This document shows positions 18,801 to 26,960 of a stretch of 64,000 nucleotides of DNA, piece by piece. Each line of letters begins with the position of its first letter. The stretch's first letter is position 1. The translations under genes were made by a program, and so were the position numbers. Under the pieces are notes generated by a model that saw nothing but the letters and a program-made list of their open reading frames with translations, did not search any database and was not told the origin of the DNA. The stretch is from Clostridium paraputrificum (GTDB taxonomy: Bacteria > Bacillota > Clostridia > Clostridiales > Clostridiaceae), in NCBI RefSeq assembly GCF_900447045.1, contig NZ_UAWH01000015.1, forward strand, positions 1-64,000. The letters are read 5' to 3'.

Positions 18801-19776
18801 AGCAATAGAAAAAGTAGATAGTGAAGACAGTGAAATTAAGTTAAAGGGAGCAGAATTTAAGGTGTTAAATTCTGACGGAGAAGAAGTAGGAAATATAGTA
18901 ACGGGAGAAGATGGAAAAGGAAGTTTAGGAAGTTTACCATATGGAGAATATACTGTAATTGAAACTAAAGCTCCAGATGGATATGAATTATCCTTAGATT
19001 TAGTAGTGGTTGAGGTAAACTCTAAGGCAGTAGTTTATAAAACAATAACTAATACAAAGATCTTAGGAAAGATAAATATTCTAAAGGTAGATAGTGCTGA
19101 TGAAAATATTAAGTTACCAGGAGCAGTGTTTGAAGTTAAGGATTCCCAAGGAACTGTAGTAGATACAATAACTACTGATGAAAACGGAGTAGGAACGTCA
19201 AAAGAACTTCCATACGGAAGCTACACAGTAGCAGAAGTAAGTGCACCATCAGGATATGAATTATCAGAAGAATCTAAGAATGTAACAATAGATTCAAATG
19301 GAGAAACAATAGAGCTAACATTTGAAAATACAAAGATTCTAGGTAAGATAAATATTCTAAAGGTAGATAGTATTGATGAAAGTATTAAGCTATCAGGAGC
19401 AGAATTTGAAATAAGAGATTTAGAAGGTAATACTTTAGATACTATTATTACAAATGAAGAAGGAGTAGCTAATTCTATACAACTACCTTATGGTAGCTAT
19501 ATTGTTATAGAAACAAAGGCACCAGAAGGATATGTTTTAAGTGATTTTTCTGAAAATGTTACTATAAATAATGAAAATCTTGAGATATTATTGAAGGTAG
19601 AAAATATAAAAGAAGAATTATTACCAGAAGACCCTAAAGAACCAGAAGTACCTTCAAAGGAAGATAATGAAAAAGAACCTGTAAAGACTGGTGACGAAAG
19701 TGGTAATATTGGAGGCTTAGGCTTAATGTCACTACTTTCCTTAATAGCTATGTTGTTAATGCATAAGAAAAAATAA
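15853..19776 (+). CDS. Large cell-wall adhesin with ten SpaA/Cna-B-type repeats and a sortase-type C terminus
   Basis: A 1307-residue surface protein. A signal peptide covers about residues 1-33. The N-terminal domain (about 35-340) resembles a choice-of-anchor-A adhesin domain (GAVAVGGDM, then VIGSVVAPKAKVHGNG). Ten SpaA-like beta-sandwich repeats of about 90 residues follow, each with a KVDS motif near its start and E(T/V)xAPxGYxLS near its end. Such repeats often form isopeptide bonds. The C terminus has a Pro/Glu-rich spacer, VKTGDES, a hydrophobic helix and a KKK tail, a variant sorting signal rather than LPxTG. ATG 15853 is preferred to an upstream GTG at 15826, which lacks a ribosome binding site. 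Confidence 0.9.
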   Translation: MKKGFKRKLATWVGILFVITQIIPARTINATTEEEENKKYGTIEHYNGILFGDDKLVSYDNKNYAYISKGGDNEGAVAVGGDMHTPYLDNSMDFGASAASGYTGIGSKYEDNGMPTVMTSGKWDKIIGSNITVYGSKILLAQEYNQGFAVMGADVNYSGQQNIKNSISKFKGKVSNTIGYIESLETNGSFEDNSYGKNIITNNGKNIVKVKLDSGIIPSLDLKESVDLDKQYVIYSNAKDIKFSGGCVRYNGADVWGSSLPKDSPLFKIASNFIWVFPNAETVEINNYAVIGSVVAPKAKVHGNGSSINGQLFASSLHQEGGFELHNFTSRWNWELDSKGSIEIEKVDSKNSSIKLAGAVFEVYDSEENLKGTIKTNSQGKCSLGNLEYGEYTLVEKIAPLGYVLSSDRITVNVNSEGITYKTITNTKILGKINILKVDSADENIKLPGAVFGVKDSEGTVVDTITTDENGVGTSKELPYGSYTVAEVSAPSGYELSGESKNVTIDSNGETIELTFENTKILGKINILKVDGADEGVKLPGAVFEVKDFQGTVVDTITTDENGVGTSKELPYGSYTVAEVSAPSGYELSGESKNVTIDSNGQIIELTFKNSKLLGSIAIEKVDSEDSEIKLKGAEFKVLNSDGEEVGNIVTGEDGKGSLGSLPYGEYTVIETKAPDGYELSLDLVVVEVNSKAVVYKTITNTKILGKINILKVDSADENIKLPGAVFEVKDSQGTVVDTITTDENGVGTSKELPYGSYTVAEVSAPSGYELSGESKDVKIDSNGQIIELTFKNSKLLGSIAIEKVDSEDSEIKLKGAEFKVLNSDGEEVGNIVTGEDGKGSLGSLPYGEYTVIETKAPDGYELSLDLVVVEVNSKAVVYKTITNTKILGKINILKVDSADENIKLPGAVFEVKDSQGTVVDTITTDENGVGTSKELPYGSYTVAEVSAPSGYELSGESKNVTIDSNGQIIELTFKNSKLLGSIAIEKVDSEDSEIKLKGAEFKVLNSDGEEVGNIVTGEDGKGSLGSLPYGEYTVIETKAPDGYELSLDLVVVEVNSKAVVYKTITNTKILGKINILKVDSADENIKLPGAVFEVKDSQGTVVDTITTDENGVGTSKELPYGSYTVAEVSAPSGYELSEESKNVTIDSNGETIELTFENTKILGKINILKVDSIDESIKLSGAEFEIRDLEGNTLDTIITNEEGVANSIQLPYGSYIVIETKAPEGYVLSDFSENVTINNENLEILLKVENIKEELLPEDPKEPEVPSKEDNEKEPVKTGDESGNIGGLGLMSLLSLIAMLLMHKKK
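17701..19347 (+). repeat. Three near-identical 549-bp tandem units within the adhesin gene
   Basis: Units start at 17701, 18250 and 18799, exactly 549 bp apart (183 codons). Each holds one type B repeat (SIAIEKVDSEDSEIKLKG) and one type A repeat (KINILKVDSADENIKLPG). B segments look identical at DNA level; A segments differ at only a few bases. Such conservation, silent sites included, points to recent duplication or gene conversion. Confidence 0.92.
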
Positions 19777-19788
19777 ATAATTAAATTT

Positions 19789-19827
19789 AAGTCATGAAGG
19801 ATATAAAATTCTTCATGACTTTCTTTG
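19789..19827 (+). terminator. Intrinsic terminator after the adhesin gene
   Basis: AAGTCATGAAG (19789-19799) pairs with CTTCATGACTT (19811-19821), followed by TCTTTG. Confidence 0.85.
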
Positions 19828-19996
19828 TTAATTGTATAAAAATATATTCTTTACACAAAATATAAGTAAACAATAGTATAATTTAATATCTTGCAAAGGA
19901 ATGAGATTAATTATATTATAAAGTAAGAGATTATAAACGATTTTAAATAATATTAAAATAAAGCAATAAATTATAGAAAAGGATAGGAGAATAAAT

Positions 19997-21661
19997 TTGC
20001 AAAAGTATAAGAGCATAAAAATTATCCCTTTAGGGGGACTTGGAGAAATAGGAAAGAATATAACTGCATTTCAATATGATGATGAAATTATAGTTGTTGA
20101 TTGCGGGTTAGCTTTCCCAGATGAAGATTTATATGGAATAGATTTGGTTATTCCAGATATAACATTCCTTAAAAGAAATAAGGACAAGGTTAAAGGTATA
20201 TTTATAACACATGGACATGAAGATCATATAGGAGCCTTACCTTATATATTAAAGGAATTAAATGTACCAGTGTACGGAACTAGATTAACTTTAGGATTAA
20301 TTGAAACTAAGCTGACAGAGCACAAAATGTTAAATGATTGTACTTTAAATGTTGTTGAACAAGGAGAAACTGTAAAACTAAACAACTTTAAAATAGAATT
20401 CATAAGAACAAATCATAGTATAGCTGATAGTTGTGCTTTAGCTTTACATACTCCAATAGGAGTAATTATTCACACTGGTGATATAAAGGTTGATTATACA
20501 CCTATAGATGGAAAGGTTATCGATTTAGGTAGATTTGCTGAATTAGGTAAAAAGGGAGTTTTACTTTTAATGGCAGATAGTACAAATGTAACTCATCCAG
20601 GTCATACTATGTCAGAAAGTTCTTTAGGTGAAACCTTAAACAGGTACTTTACTAAGGCATCAGGAAGAATAATAATTGCAACCTTTGCGTCAAATATTCA
20701 TAGGTTACAACAAATAATTAATGCTTGTGAACTTACAAAGAGAAAGATTGCATTTAGTGGGCGTAGTATGGAGAAAATATCTGAAGTTGCTATAAAGCTT
20801 GGATATTTAAATATACCAGAAGGTATGTTAGTTGGTTTAGATGAAGTTAAAAATTATGCAAATGATAGGATTACTATTGTAACTACTGGTAGCCAAGGAG
20901 AACCTATGTCTGCCTTAACAAGAATAGCTGCTGGAAATCATAGAAGTATTCAAGTTGAAAAAGGTGATATGGTAATAATATCAGCTACACCAATACCTGG
21001 AAATGAAAAGTCTGTTTCCAATATAATTAATGAATTAAGTAAAAGGGGAGCAGATGTAATTTATAGTTCGATGGAAGCTATACACGTTTCAGGGCATGCT
21101 TGTGAAGATGAATTAAAGCTAATCCATGCTTTAGTTAAACCTAAATTTTTCTTACCAGTCCATGGTGAGTATAAGCATTTAAAGAAACATGCTCAACTTT
21201 CAGAAATAATGGGAGTTAGACCAAACAATATAGCTATTCTAGAAAATGGTGATGTGTTTGAATTAACTAGAAGATGGGGTAAAGTTGTAGGAAAAGTACC
21301 ATCAGGAAGAATATTAATTGATGGTAGTGGTGTTGGAGATGTAGGTAACATAGTTTTAAGAGATAGAAAATCTCTTTCTCAAGATGGAATTATTACAGTT
21401 GTAGTTGCTATAAATAAAGAAAGTAAAAGCATTACATCTGGACCTGACATAATTACAAGAGGATTTGTTTACGTAAGAGATTCTGAGGAACTAATGAAGG
21501 AACTTAGGAATATTGCAACAGATTCAGTAGAGAAATGTCTTGATAATGATATTACAGAATGGGCAGAAATAAAGAAAAATATAAGAACTGATATAAATAG
21601 TTATGTTTATGAAAAGATAAAAAGAAGACCTATGGTTGTGCCTGTAATTGTAGAAATCTAA
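19997..21661 (+). CDS. rnj: Ribonuclease J
   Basis: A 554-residue mRNA- and rRNA-processing nuclease with both endo- and 5'-3' exonuclease activity. It belongs to the beta-CASP metallo-beta-lactamase family: LGGLGEIGKN at the start, the metal site THGHEDHIGA (H72, H74, D76, H77), HTGDIKVD, ADSTN, and the C-terminal VSGHA and LPVHGEYKHL motifs. Length equals typical RNase J. The start is TTG 19997, with AGGAG eight bases upstream. It is monocistronic, with a terminator after the stop. Confidence 0.95.
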   Translation: MQKYKSIKIIPLGGLGEIGKNITAFQYDDEIIVVDCGLAFPDEDLYGIDLVIPDITFLKRNKDKVKGIFITHGHEDHIGALPYILKELNVPVYGTRLTLGLIETKLTEHKMLNDCTLNVVEQGETVKLNNFKIEFIRTNHSIADSCALALHTPIGVIIHTGDIKVDYTPIDGKVIDLGRFAELGKKGVLLLMADSTNVTHPGHTMSESSLGETLNRYFTKASGRIIIATFASNIHRLQQIINACELTKRKIAFSGRSMEKISEVAIKLGYLNIPEGMLVGLDEVKNYANDRITIVTTGSQGEPMSALTRIAAGNHRSIQVEKGDMVIISATPIPGNEKSVSNIINELSKRGADVIYSSMEAIHVSGHACEDELKLIHALVKPKFFLPVHGEYKHLKKHAQLSEIMGVRPNNIAILENGDVFELTRRWGKVVGKVPSGRILIDGSGVGDVGNIVLRDRKSLSQDGIITVVVAINKESKSITSGPDIITRGFVYVRDSEELMKELRNIATDSVEKCLDNDITEWAEIKKNIRTDINSYVYEKIKRRPMVVPVIVEI

Positions 21662-21665
21662 TATT

Positions 21666-21700
21666 AAAAGGAGTTTAGCTTTAATGTTAAACTCCTTTTA
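21666..21700 (+). terminator. Intrinsic terminator after rnj
   Basis: A 12-bp stem (21666-21677 with 21688-21699) ending in T residues. Confidence 0.85.
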
Positions 21701-21749
21701 ATATATAATAAATTTTGATATAATTAATAAAAAATATGTGAGGTTAGAA

Positions 21750-22292
21750 ATGGATTATATATATAACATGGATATTACTATTTTAGATTGGATTCAAAGT
21801 GTTTTTAAGTGTACTTTTTTAGATTGGTTTATGCCTATTGTAACTTCTTTAGGGAATGCAGGTATAGTTTGGATAATTATTTGTGTATTACTTCTTATTT
21901 ATGAAAAAACTAGAAAATATGGAGTTATGATGGGATGTGCATTGATTCTATGTTTATTAATAGGTAACTTATTTTTGAAACCAGTAGTTGCTAGAGTAAG
22001 GCCTTTTGATATTAATACAGCCATAGATATTTTAATTAAGAAGCCTTTAGATTTTTCTTTTCCATCAGGACATACAATGTCTTCATTTGCAGCTGCTACA
22101 GTTTTAATTTATATGGATAAAAAAATTGGAGCAATTTCATTAATTTTAGCTACTATAATTGGATTTTCTAGATTATATTTATATGTGCATTATCCATCAG
22201 ATGTAGTTATAGGATTATTAATAGGTGTTTTATTAGGAATAATAAGTATTAAATTATGTTCTATAATAAAGTATCAAAAAAATAACGTTTAA
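21750..22292 (+). CDS. PAP2-family membrane phosphatase, copy 1
   Basis: A 180-residue membrane phosphatase with about five transmembrane helices. All three PAP2 motifs are present: KPVVARVRP (K-x6-RP), PSGH, and SRLYLYVHYPSD (SRxxxxxHxxxD). Such enzymes dephosphorylate undecaprenyl pyrophosphate (BcrC type) or phosphatidic acid/PGP. ATG 21750 is chosen over an in-frame GTG at 21738, which forms part of the ribosome binding region. A paralogue occurs at 44479. Undecaprenyl-PP recycling would fit the bacitracin-type modules elsewhere in the window, but the substrate is inferred. Confidence 0.88.
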   Translation: MDYIYNMDITILDWIQSVFKCTFLDWFMPIVTSLGNAGIVWIIICVLLLIYEKTRKYGVMMGCALILCLLIGNLFLKPVVARVRPFDINTAIDILIKKPLDFSFPSGHTMSSFAAATVLIYMDKKIGAISLILATIIGFSRLYLYVHYPSDVVIGLLIGVLLGIISIKLCSIIKYQKNNV

Positions 22293-22396
22293 ACTTAAAG
22301 ATTGATAAAAATACATAGAAATGCCTAAGAATATATTTACTTTTTTCTTATAACAGAGTATATTATAGGAAAAAGAATAAAGAAAGGATAGAGTAT

Positions 22397-25300
22397 ATGG
22401 GTAGGCAAGATAGAATAAGCAATGGAGCTTATAATGGAATGTACCGTCCTGAGTTTGAGCACGATAATTGTGGGATTGGTGCTATAGTAAATATCAAGGG
22501 CTTAAAAACACATGATACTGTTGAAAAAGCCTTGAAGATAGTTGAGAATTTAGAGCATAGAGCTGGCAAAGATGCCGAAGGTAAGACTGGTGATGGAGTA
22601 GGAATATTACTTCAAATATCACATGATTTCTTTAAAGAAGCAGTTAAACCTTTCGGCATCTTTTTGCGTTCTGAGAGAAGTTATGGAATAGGTATGTTCT
22701 TCTTCCCTCAAGATGAGCTTAAGAAAAATCGTGCAAAGAAGATGTTTGAGGTTATTGTAGAAAAGGAGGGGTTAGAATTTTTAGGTTGGAGAGAAGTTCC
22801 TACAGTACCAGATGTTTTAGGAAATAAGGCAAGAGAGTGTATGCCTTGCATTATACAAGGATTTATACAGAAACCTAAAGATATTAATGAAGGATTAGAT
22901 TTTGATAGAAAACTTTATATTGTAAGAAGGGTATTTGAGCAAAGTAATGATGACACTTATGTTGTTTCTTTATCAAGTAGAACTATTGTTTATAAAGGAA
23001 TGTTTTTAGTTGGGCAATTACGCTCATTCTTTTTAGATTTACAAAATCCTTTATATAAGTCTGCAATAGCTTTAGTCCATTCTAGGTTTAGTACAAATAC
23101 AAATCCAAGTTGGGATAGAGCTCATCCAAATAGATTTATGGTTCATAATGGGGAGATAAATACGATTAGAGGTAATGTGGATAAAATGCTTGCTAGAGAG
23201 GAAAACATGGAATCTACATACTTAAAGGATGTGATGGACAAGATACTGCCTGTAGTAAATAGAGGTGGTTCTGATTCTGCAATGCTAGATAATACATTAG
23301 AATTTTTAGTAATGAGTGGCATGCCATTACCTTTAGCAGTTATGATAGCAATTCCAGAACCCTGGGAAAAAAATAATACAATAAGCAAATCCAAGAGAGA
23401 TTTTTATCAGTATTATGCAACAATGATGGAGCCTTGGGATGGTCCTGCATCAATATTATTTAGTGATGGGGATATAATGGGAGCAGTTCTTGATAGAAAT
23501 GGACTTAGACCTTCTCGTTACTATATAACAGAAGATGATTACTTAATTCTTTCATCAGAGGTTGGAGTATTAGACTTAGATCAATCCAAGATAGTTTTAA
23601 AGGATAGATTAAGACCAGGAAAAATGCTTTTGGTGAATACAAAAGAAGGTAAACTTATAGATGATGATACATTAAAGGAATATTACGCATCAAGAAAGCC
23701 TTATGGTGAATGGATAGATAAAAATCTTGTAAGTCTTAAAAAGTTACAAATACCTAATAAAGGTGTTTTGGAATATTCAAAGGATGAAATAGCAAGGCTT
23801 CAAAAAGCTTTTGGTTATAGTTATGAAGATATAAAGACATCTATATTACCTATGGCTAAAAATGGTAGTGAACCTACAGCTGCTATGGGAATAGATAGTC
23901 CATTAGCTGTTCTTTCTAAAAAACATCAACCACTATTTAACTATTTTAAGCAACTCTTTGCTCAAGTTACCAATCCACCTATAGATGCAATTAGAGAAGA
24001 AATTGTAACTTCAACATCAGTTTATTTAGGGGAAGATGGAAATCTCCTAGAAGAAAAAGGAGAAAACTGTAGAGTATTAAAAATCCACAATCCAATATTA
24101 ACTTCTACAGATTTATTAAAGATTAAAAATATAAATGCTCCTGGATTTAAGGTGAAGGTAGTACCATTAATTTATTATAAAAATACATCCCTTAAAAAAG
24201 CTATAGAACATTTATTTATAATGGCAGATAGGGCTTATAGTGAAGGAGCTAATATACTAATACTTTCAGATAGAGGGGTGGATGAAAATCATGTTGCAAT
24301 ACCTTCATTATTAGCAGTTTCTTCACTTCAGCAACACTTAGTAAAAACAAAAAAGAGAACATCTTTAGCTATGATTCTTGAAAGCGCAGAGCCAAGAGAG
24401 GTTCATCATTTTGCAACATTATTAGGTTATGGTGCAAGTGCTATTAATCCTTATTTAGCTCAAGATAGTATTAAGGAACTTATAGAAGACAAGCTTCTAG
24501 ATAAAGACTTTTATGCAGCAGTTAATGATTATAATGAGGGAATTTTAAAGGGAATAGTAAAAATAGCATCTAAAATGGGTATTTCAACTATTCAGTCATA
24601 TCAAGGGTCACAGATTTTTGAAGCTATTGGTATAAATGAAGATGTTATAGAAAAGTACTTTACAGGTACTGTAAGTAGAATTGGTGGAATATCTTTAAAA
24701 GATATAGAAGAAGATATTGATGCATTACATTCTAAAGCTTTTGATCCATTAGGGCTTAAAGTAGATTTAACATTAGATAGTTTTGGAAGTCATAAATTTA
24801 GAAGTGATAAAGAAGAACATTTATATAATCCTAAAACAATACATCTTTTACAAGAAGCTACTAGAAAAGGTGACTATAGTTTATTTAAAGAATATACTCA
24901 TTTAATAGATAATGAAATGAGTGAAGTAAATTTAAGAGGGCTATTTGACTTTAAATATCCATCTAATGGGATTCCTATAGAAGAAGTAGAAAGTGTAAGC
25001 TCAATTGTTAAGAGATTTAAGACAGGAGCTATGTCTTATGGATCAATTTCAAGAGAGGCACATGAAACTTTAGCTATTGCTATGAACAAGCTTGGAGGTA
25101 AGTCTAATTCAGGTGAAGGTGGAGAAGATTTATATAGACTTAATATTTGTGAAGATGGATTAAATAGATGTTCTGCTATAAAGCAAGTTGCATCTGGAAG
25201 ATTTGGTGTTACATCTAGATATTTAGTGAGCGCTAAAGAAATTCAAATTAAGATGGCACAAGGGGCAAAACCAGGTGAAGGTGGTCATCTTCCTGGTGGA

Positions 25301-26947
25301 AAGGTATATCCATGGATTGCTAAAACAAGACACTCTACAACAGGAGTTGGACTGATTTCACCACCACCACATCATGATATTTATTCAATTGAAGACTTAG
25401 CGCAATTAATATATGACTGTAAGAATTCTAATAGAGATGCTAGAATATCAGTTAAATTAGTATCAGAAGCTGGGGTGGGTACTATAGCTGCCGGTGTAGC
25501 AAAAGCAGGGGCACAGGTAATACTTGTATCAGGTTATGATGGAGGGACAGGAGCAGCACCTAGAAGCTCAATTTATAATGCTGGACTTCCATGGGAACTT
25601 GGACTAGCTGAAACTCATCAAACTCTTATAATGAATGGATTAAGAGACAAAGTAATACTTGAAACAGATGGTAAGTTAATGAGTGGTAAAGATGTTCTTG
25701 TTGCAGCACTTCTTGGGGCAGAAGAATTTGGGTTTGCAACAGCACCACTTGTAACTATGGGATGTGTAATGATGAGAGTATGTAATTTAGATACTTGTCC
25801 TGTAGGTATTGCAACTCAAAATCCTGAACTAAGAAAGAGATTTAGAGGTAAACCAGAGTACGTTATTAACTTTATGGAGTTTATAGCAAAAGAGTTAAGA
25901 GAATATATGGCTAAACTTGGGGTTAGAACAGTAGATGAATTAGTTGGAAGAACAGATTTATTAAAGGAAAAATCAGTAATATTAGAAGAAAAGGGTAAAA
26001 ATATAGATTTAACTAGAGTATTAAACAATCCTTATACATCGGAGAAGATTGAATATTGTAAAAAGAGTGTTTATGACTTTGGATTAGAGAAAACAGTAGA
26101 TGAAAGTATTTTATTAAAGGAATTTAAGGATGCTATAAAGAGCGGGAGAAAGAAAACAGTAACTCTAAATATAACTAATATAGACAGAACATTAGGTACA
26201 ATTTTAGGTTCTGAAATTACAAGAAATAATGAAGATGGACTAGAAGAAGATTCATTAAAGGTTAAATGTAATGGAAGCGGTGGGCAAAGTTTTGGTGCAT
26301 TTATACCTAAAGGATTAACATTAGAGATTGAAGGGGATAGTAATGATTACTTTGGTAAAGGGTTATCAGGTGGTAAGCTTATTATTTATCCTCCAAGAGA
26401 AGCTAAATTTAAGAGTGAAGATAATATTATAATAGGAAATGTTGCTTTATATGGTGCAACTAGTGGTAAGGCATTCATTAATGGTGTTGCAGGGGAAAGG
26501 TTCTGTGTAAGAAATTCAGGAGCAATTGCTGTAGTTGAAGGCGTAGGAGAGCATGGCTGTGAATATATGACAGGTGGACGTGTTGCTATACTTGGAAAGA
26601 CAGGTAAGAATTTTGCAGCTGGTATGAGTGGCGGAATAGCCTATGTATTAGATGAAGATAGAGATTTATATATGAAGCTTAACAAGGAGCTTATTGTATC
26701 TGAAGAGATTACTTCTAAGTCTGATGCTCAAGAGCTAAAAACTATGATAGAAGAGCATGTTAATGCTACTAACTCACCTAAGGGTAAGGAAATTTTAGAA
26801 AGCTTTGAAGAATACTTACCAAAGTTTAAGAAGATTTTACCTAAAGATTATGATAGAATGCTAAAATCTATAGCCTCATTCCAAGCGAAAGGCTTAAGCT
26901 ATGAGGAAGCACAAATAGAAGCTTTCTATGAGAATAAAGGTAAATAG
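22397..26947 (+). CDS. gltB: Glutamate synthase large subunit
   Basis: A 1516-residue GOGAT large subunit (gltA in Bacillus naming) that makes two glutamates from glutamine and 2-oxoglutarate. The first 24 residues form a propeptide before the catalytic Cys25 (HDNCGIGAIVN) of the class II glutaminase domain. A central domain and an FMN barrel follow (GEGGEDLYRL, KPGEGGHLPGGKV, GGTGAAPRSS). The 3Fe-4S cluster cysteines lie in MMRVCNLDTCPVGIA. The C-terminal GXGXG beta-helix spans about residues 1270-1440. AAAGGATAGAG precedes the ATG. gltD follows after 13 bp, so the two are an operon. Confidence 0.97.
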   Translation: MGRQDRISNGAYNGMYRPEFEHDNCGIGAIVNIKGLKTHDTVEKALKIVENLEHRAGKDAEGKTGDGVGILLQISHDFFKEAVKPFGIFLRSERSYGIGMFFFPQDELKKNRAKKMFEVIVEKEGLEFLGWREVPTVPDVLGNKARECMPCIIQGFIQKPKDINEGLDFDRKLYIVRRVFEQSNDDTYVVSLSSRTIVYKGMFLVGQLRSFFLDLQNPLYKSAIALVHSRFSTNTNPSWDRAHPNRFMVHNGEINTIRGNVDKMLAREENMESTYLKDVMDKILPVVNRGGSDSAMLDNTLEFLVMSGMPLPLAVMIAIPEPWEKNNTISKSKRDFYQYYATMMEPWDGPASILFSDGDIMGAVLDRNGLRPSRYYITEDDYLILSSEVGVLDLDQSKIVLKDRLRPGKMLLVNTKEGKLIDDDTLKEYYASRKPYGEWIDKNLVSLKKLQIPNKGVLEYSKDEIARLQKAFGYSYEDIKTSILPMAKNGSEPTAAMGIDSPLAVLSKKHQPLFNYFKQLFAQVTNPPIDAIREEIVTSTSVYLGEDGNLLEEKGENCRVLKIHNPILTSTDLLKIKNINAPGFKVKVVPLIYYKNTSLKKAIEHLFIMADRAYSEGANILILSDRGVDENHVAIPSLLAVSSLQQHLVKTKKRTSLAMILESAEPREVHHFATLLGYGASAINPYLAQDSIKELIEDKLLDKDFYAAVNDYNEGILKGIVKIASKMGISTIQSYQGSQIFEAIGINEDVIEKYFTGTVSRIGGISLKDIEEDIDALHSKAFDPLGLKVDLTLDSFGSHKFRSDKEEHLYNPKTIHLLQEATRKGDYSLFKEYTHLIDNEMSEVNLRGLFDFKYPSNGIPIEEVESVSSIVKRFKTGAMSYGSISREAHETLAIAMNKLGGKSNSGEGGEDLYRLNICEDGLNRCSAIKQVASGRFGVTSRYLVSAKEIQIKMAQGAKPGEGGHLPGGKVYPWIAKTRHSTTGVGLISPPPHHDIYSIEDLAQLIYDCKNSNRDARISVKLVSEAGVGTIAAGVAKAGAQVILVSGYDGGTGAAPRSSIYNAGLPWELGLAETHQTLIMNGLRDKVILETDGKLMSGKDVLVAALLGAEEFGFATAPLVTMGCVMMRVCNLDTCPVGIATQNPELRKRFRGKPEYVINFMEFIAKELREYMAKLGVRTVDELVGRTDLLKEKSVILEEKGKNIDLTRVLNNPYTSEKIEYCKKSVYDFGLEKTVDESILLKEFKDAIKSGRKKTVTLNITNIDRTLGTILGSEITRNNEDGLEEDSLKVKCNGSGGQSFGAFIPKGLTLEIEGDSNDYFGKGLSGGKLIIYPPREAKFKSEDNIIIGNVALYGATSGKAFINGVAGERFCVRNSGAIAVVEGVGEHGCEYMTGGRVAILGKTGKNFAAGMSGGIAYVLDEDRDLYMKLNKELIVSEEITSKSDAQELKTMIEEHVNATNSPKGKEILESFEEYLPKFKKILPKDYDRMLKSIASFQAKGLSYEEAQIEAFYENKGK

Positions 26948-26960
26948 GGAGGTATTGTCT

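Noticed and set aside
17100-19347. CRISPR-like periodic repeats
   Set aside because: The repeats are coding, 549 bp long and in frame within an adhesin gene; there are no short repeat-spacer units or cas genes anywhere in the window.
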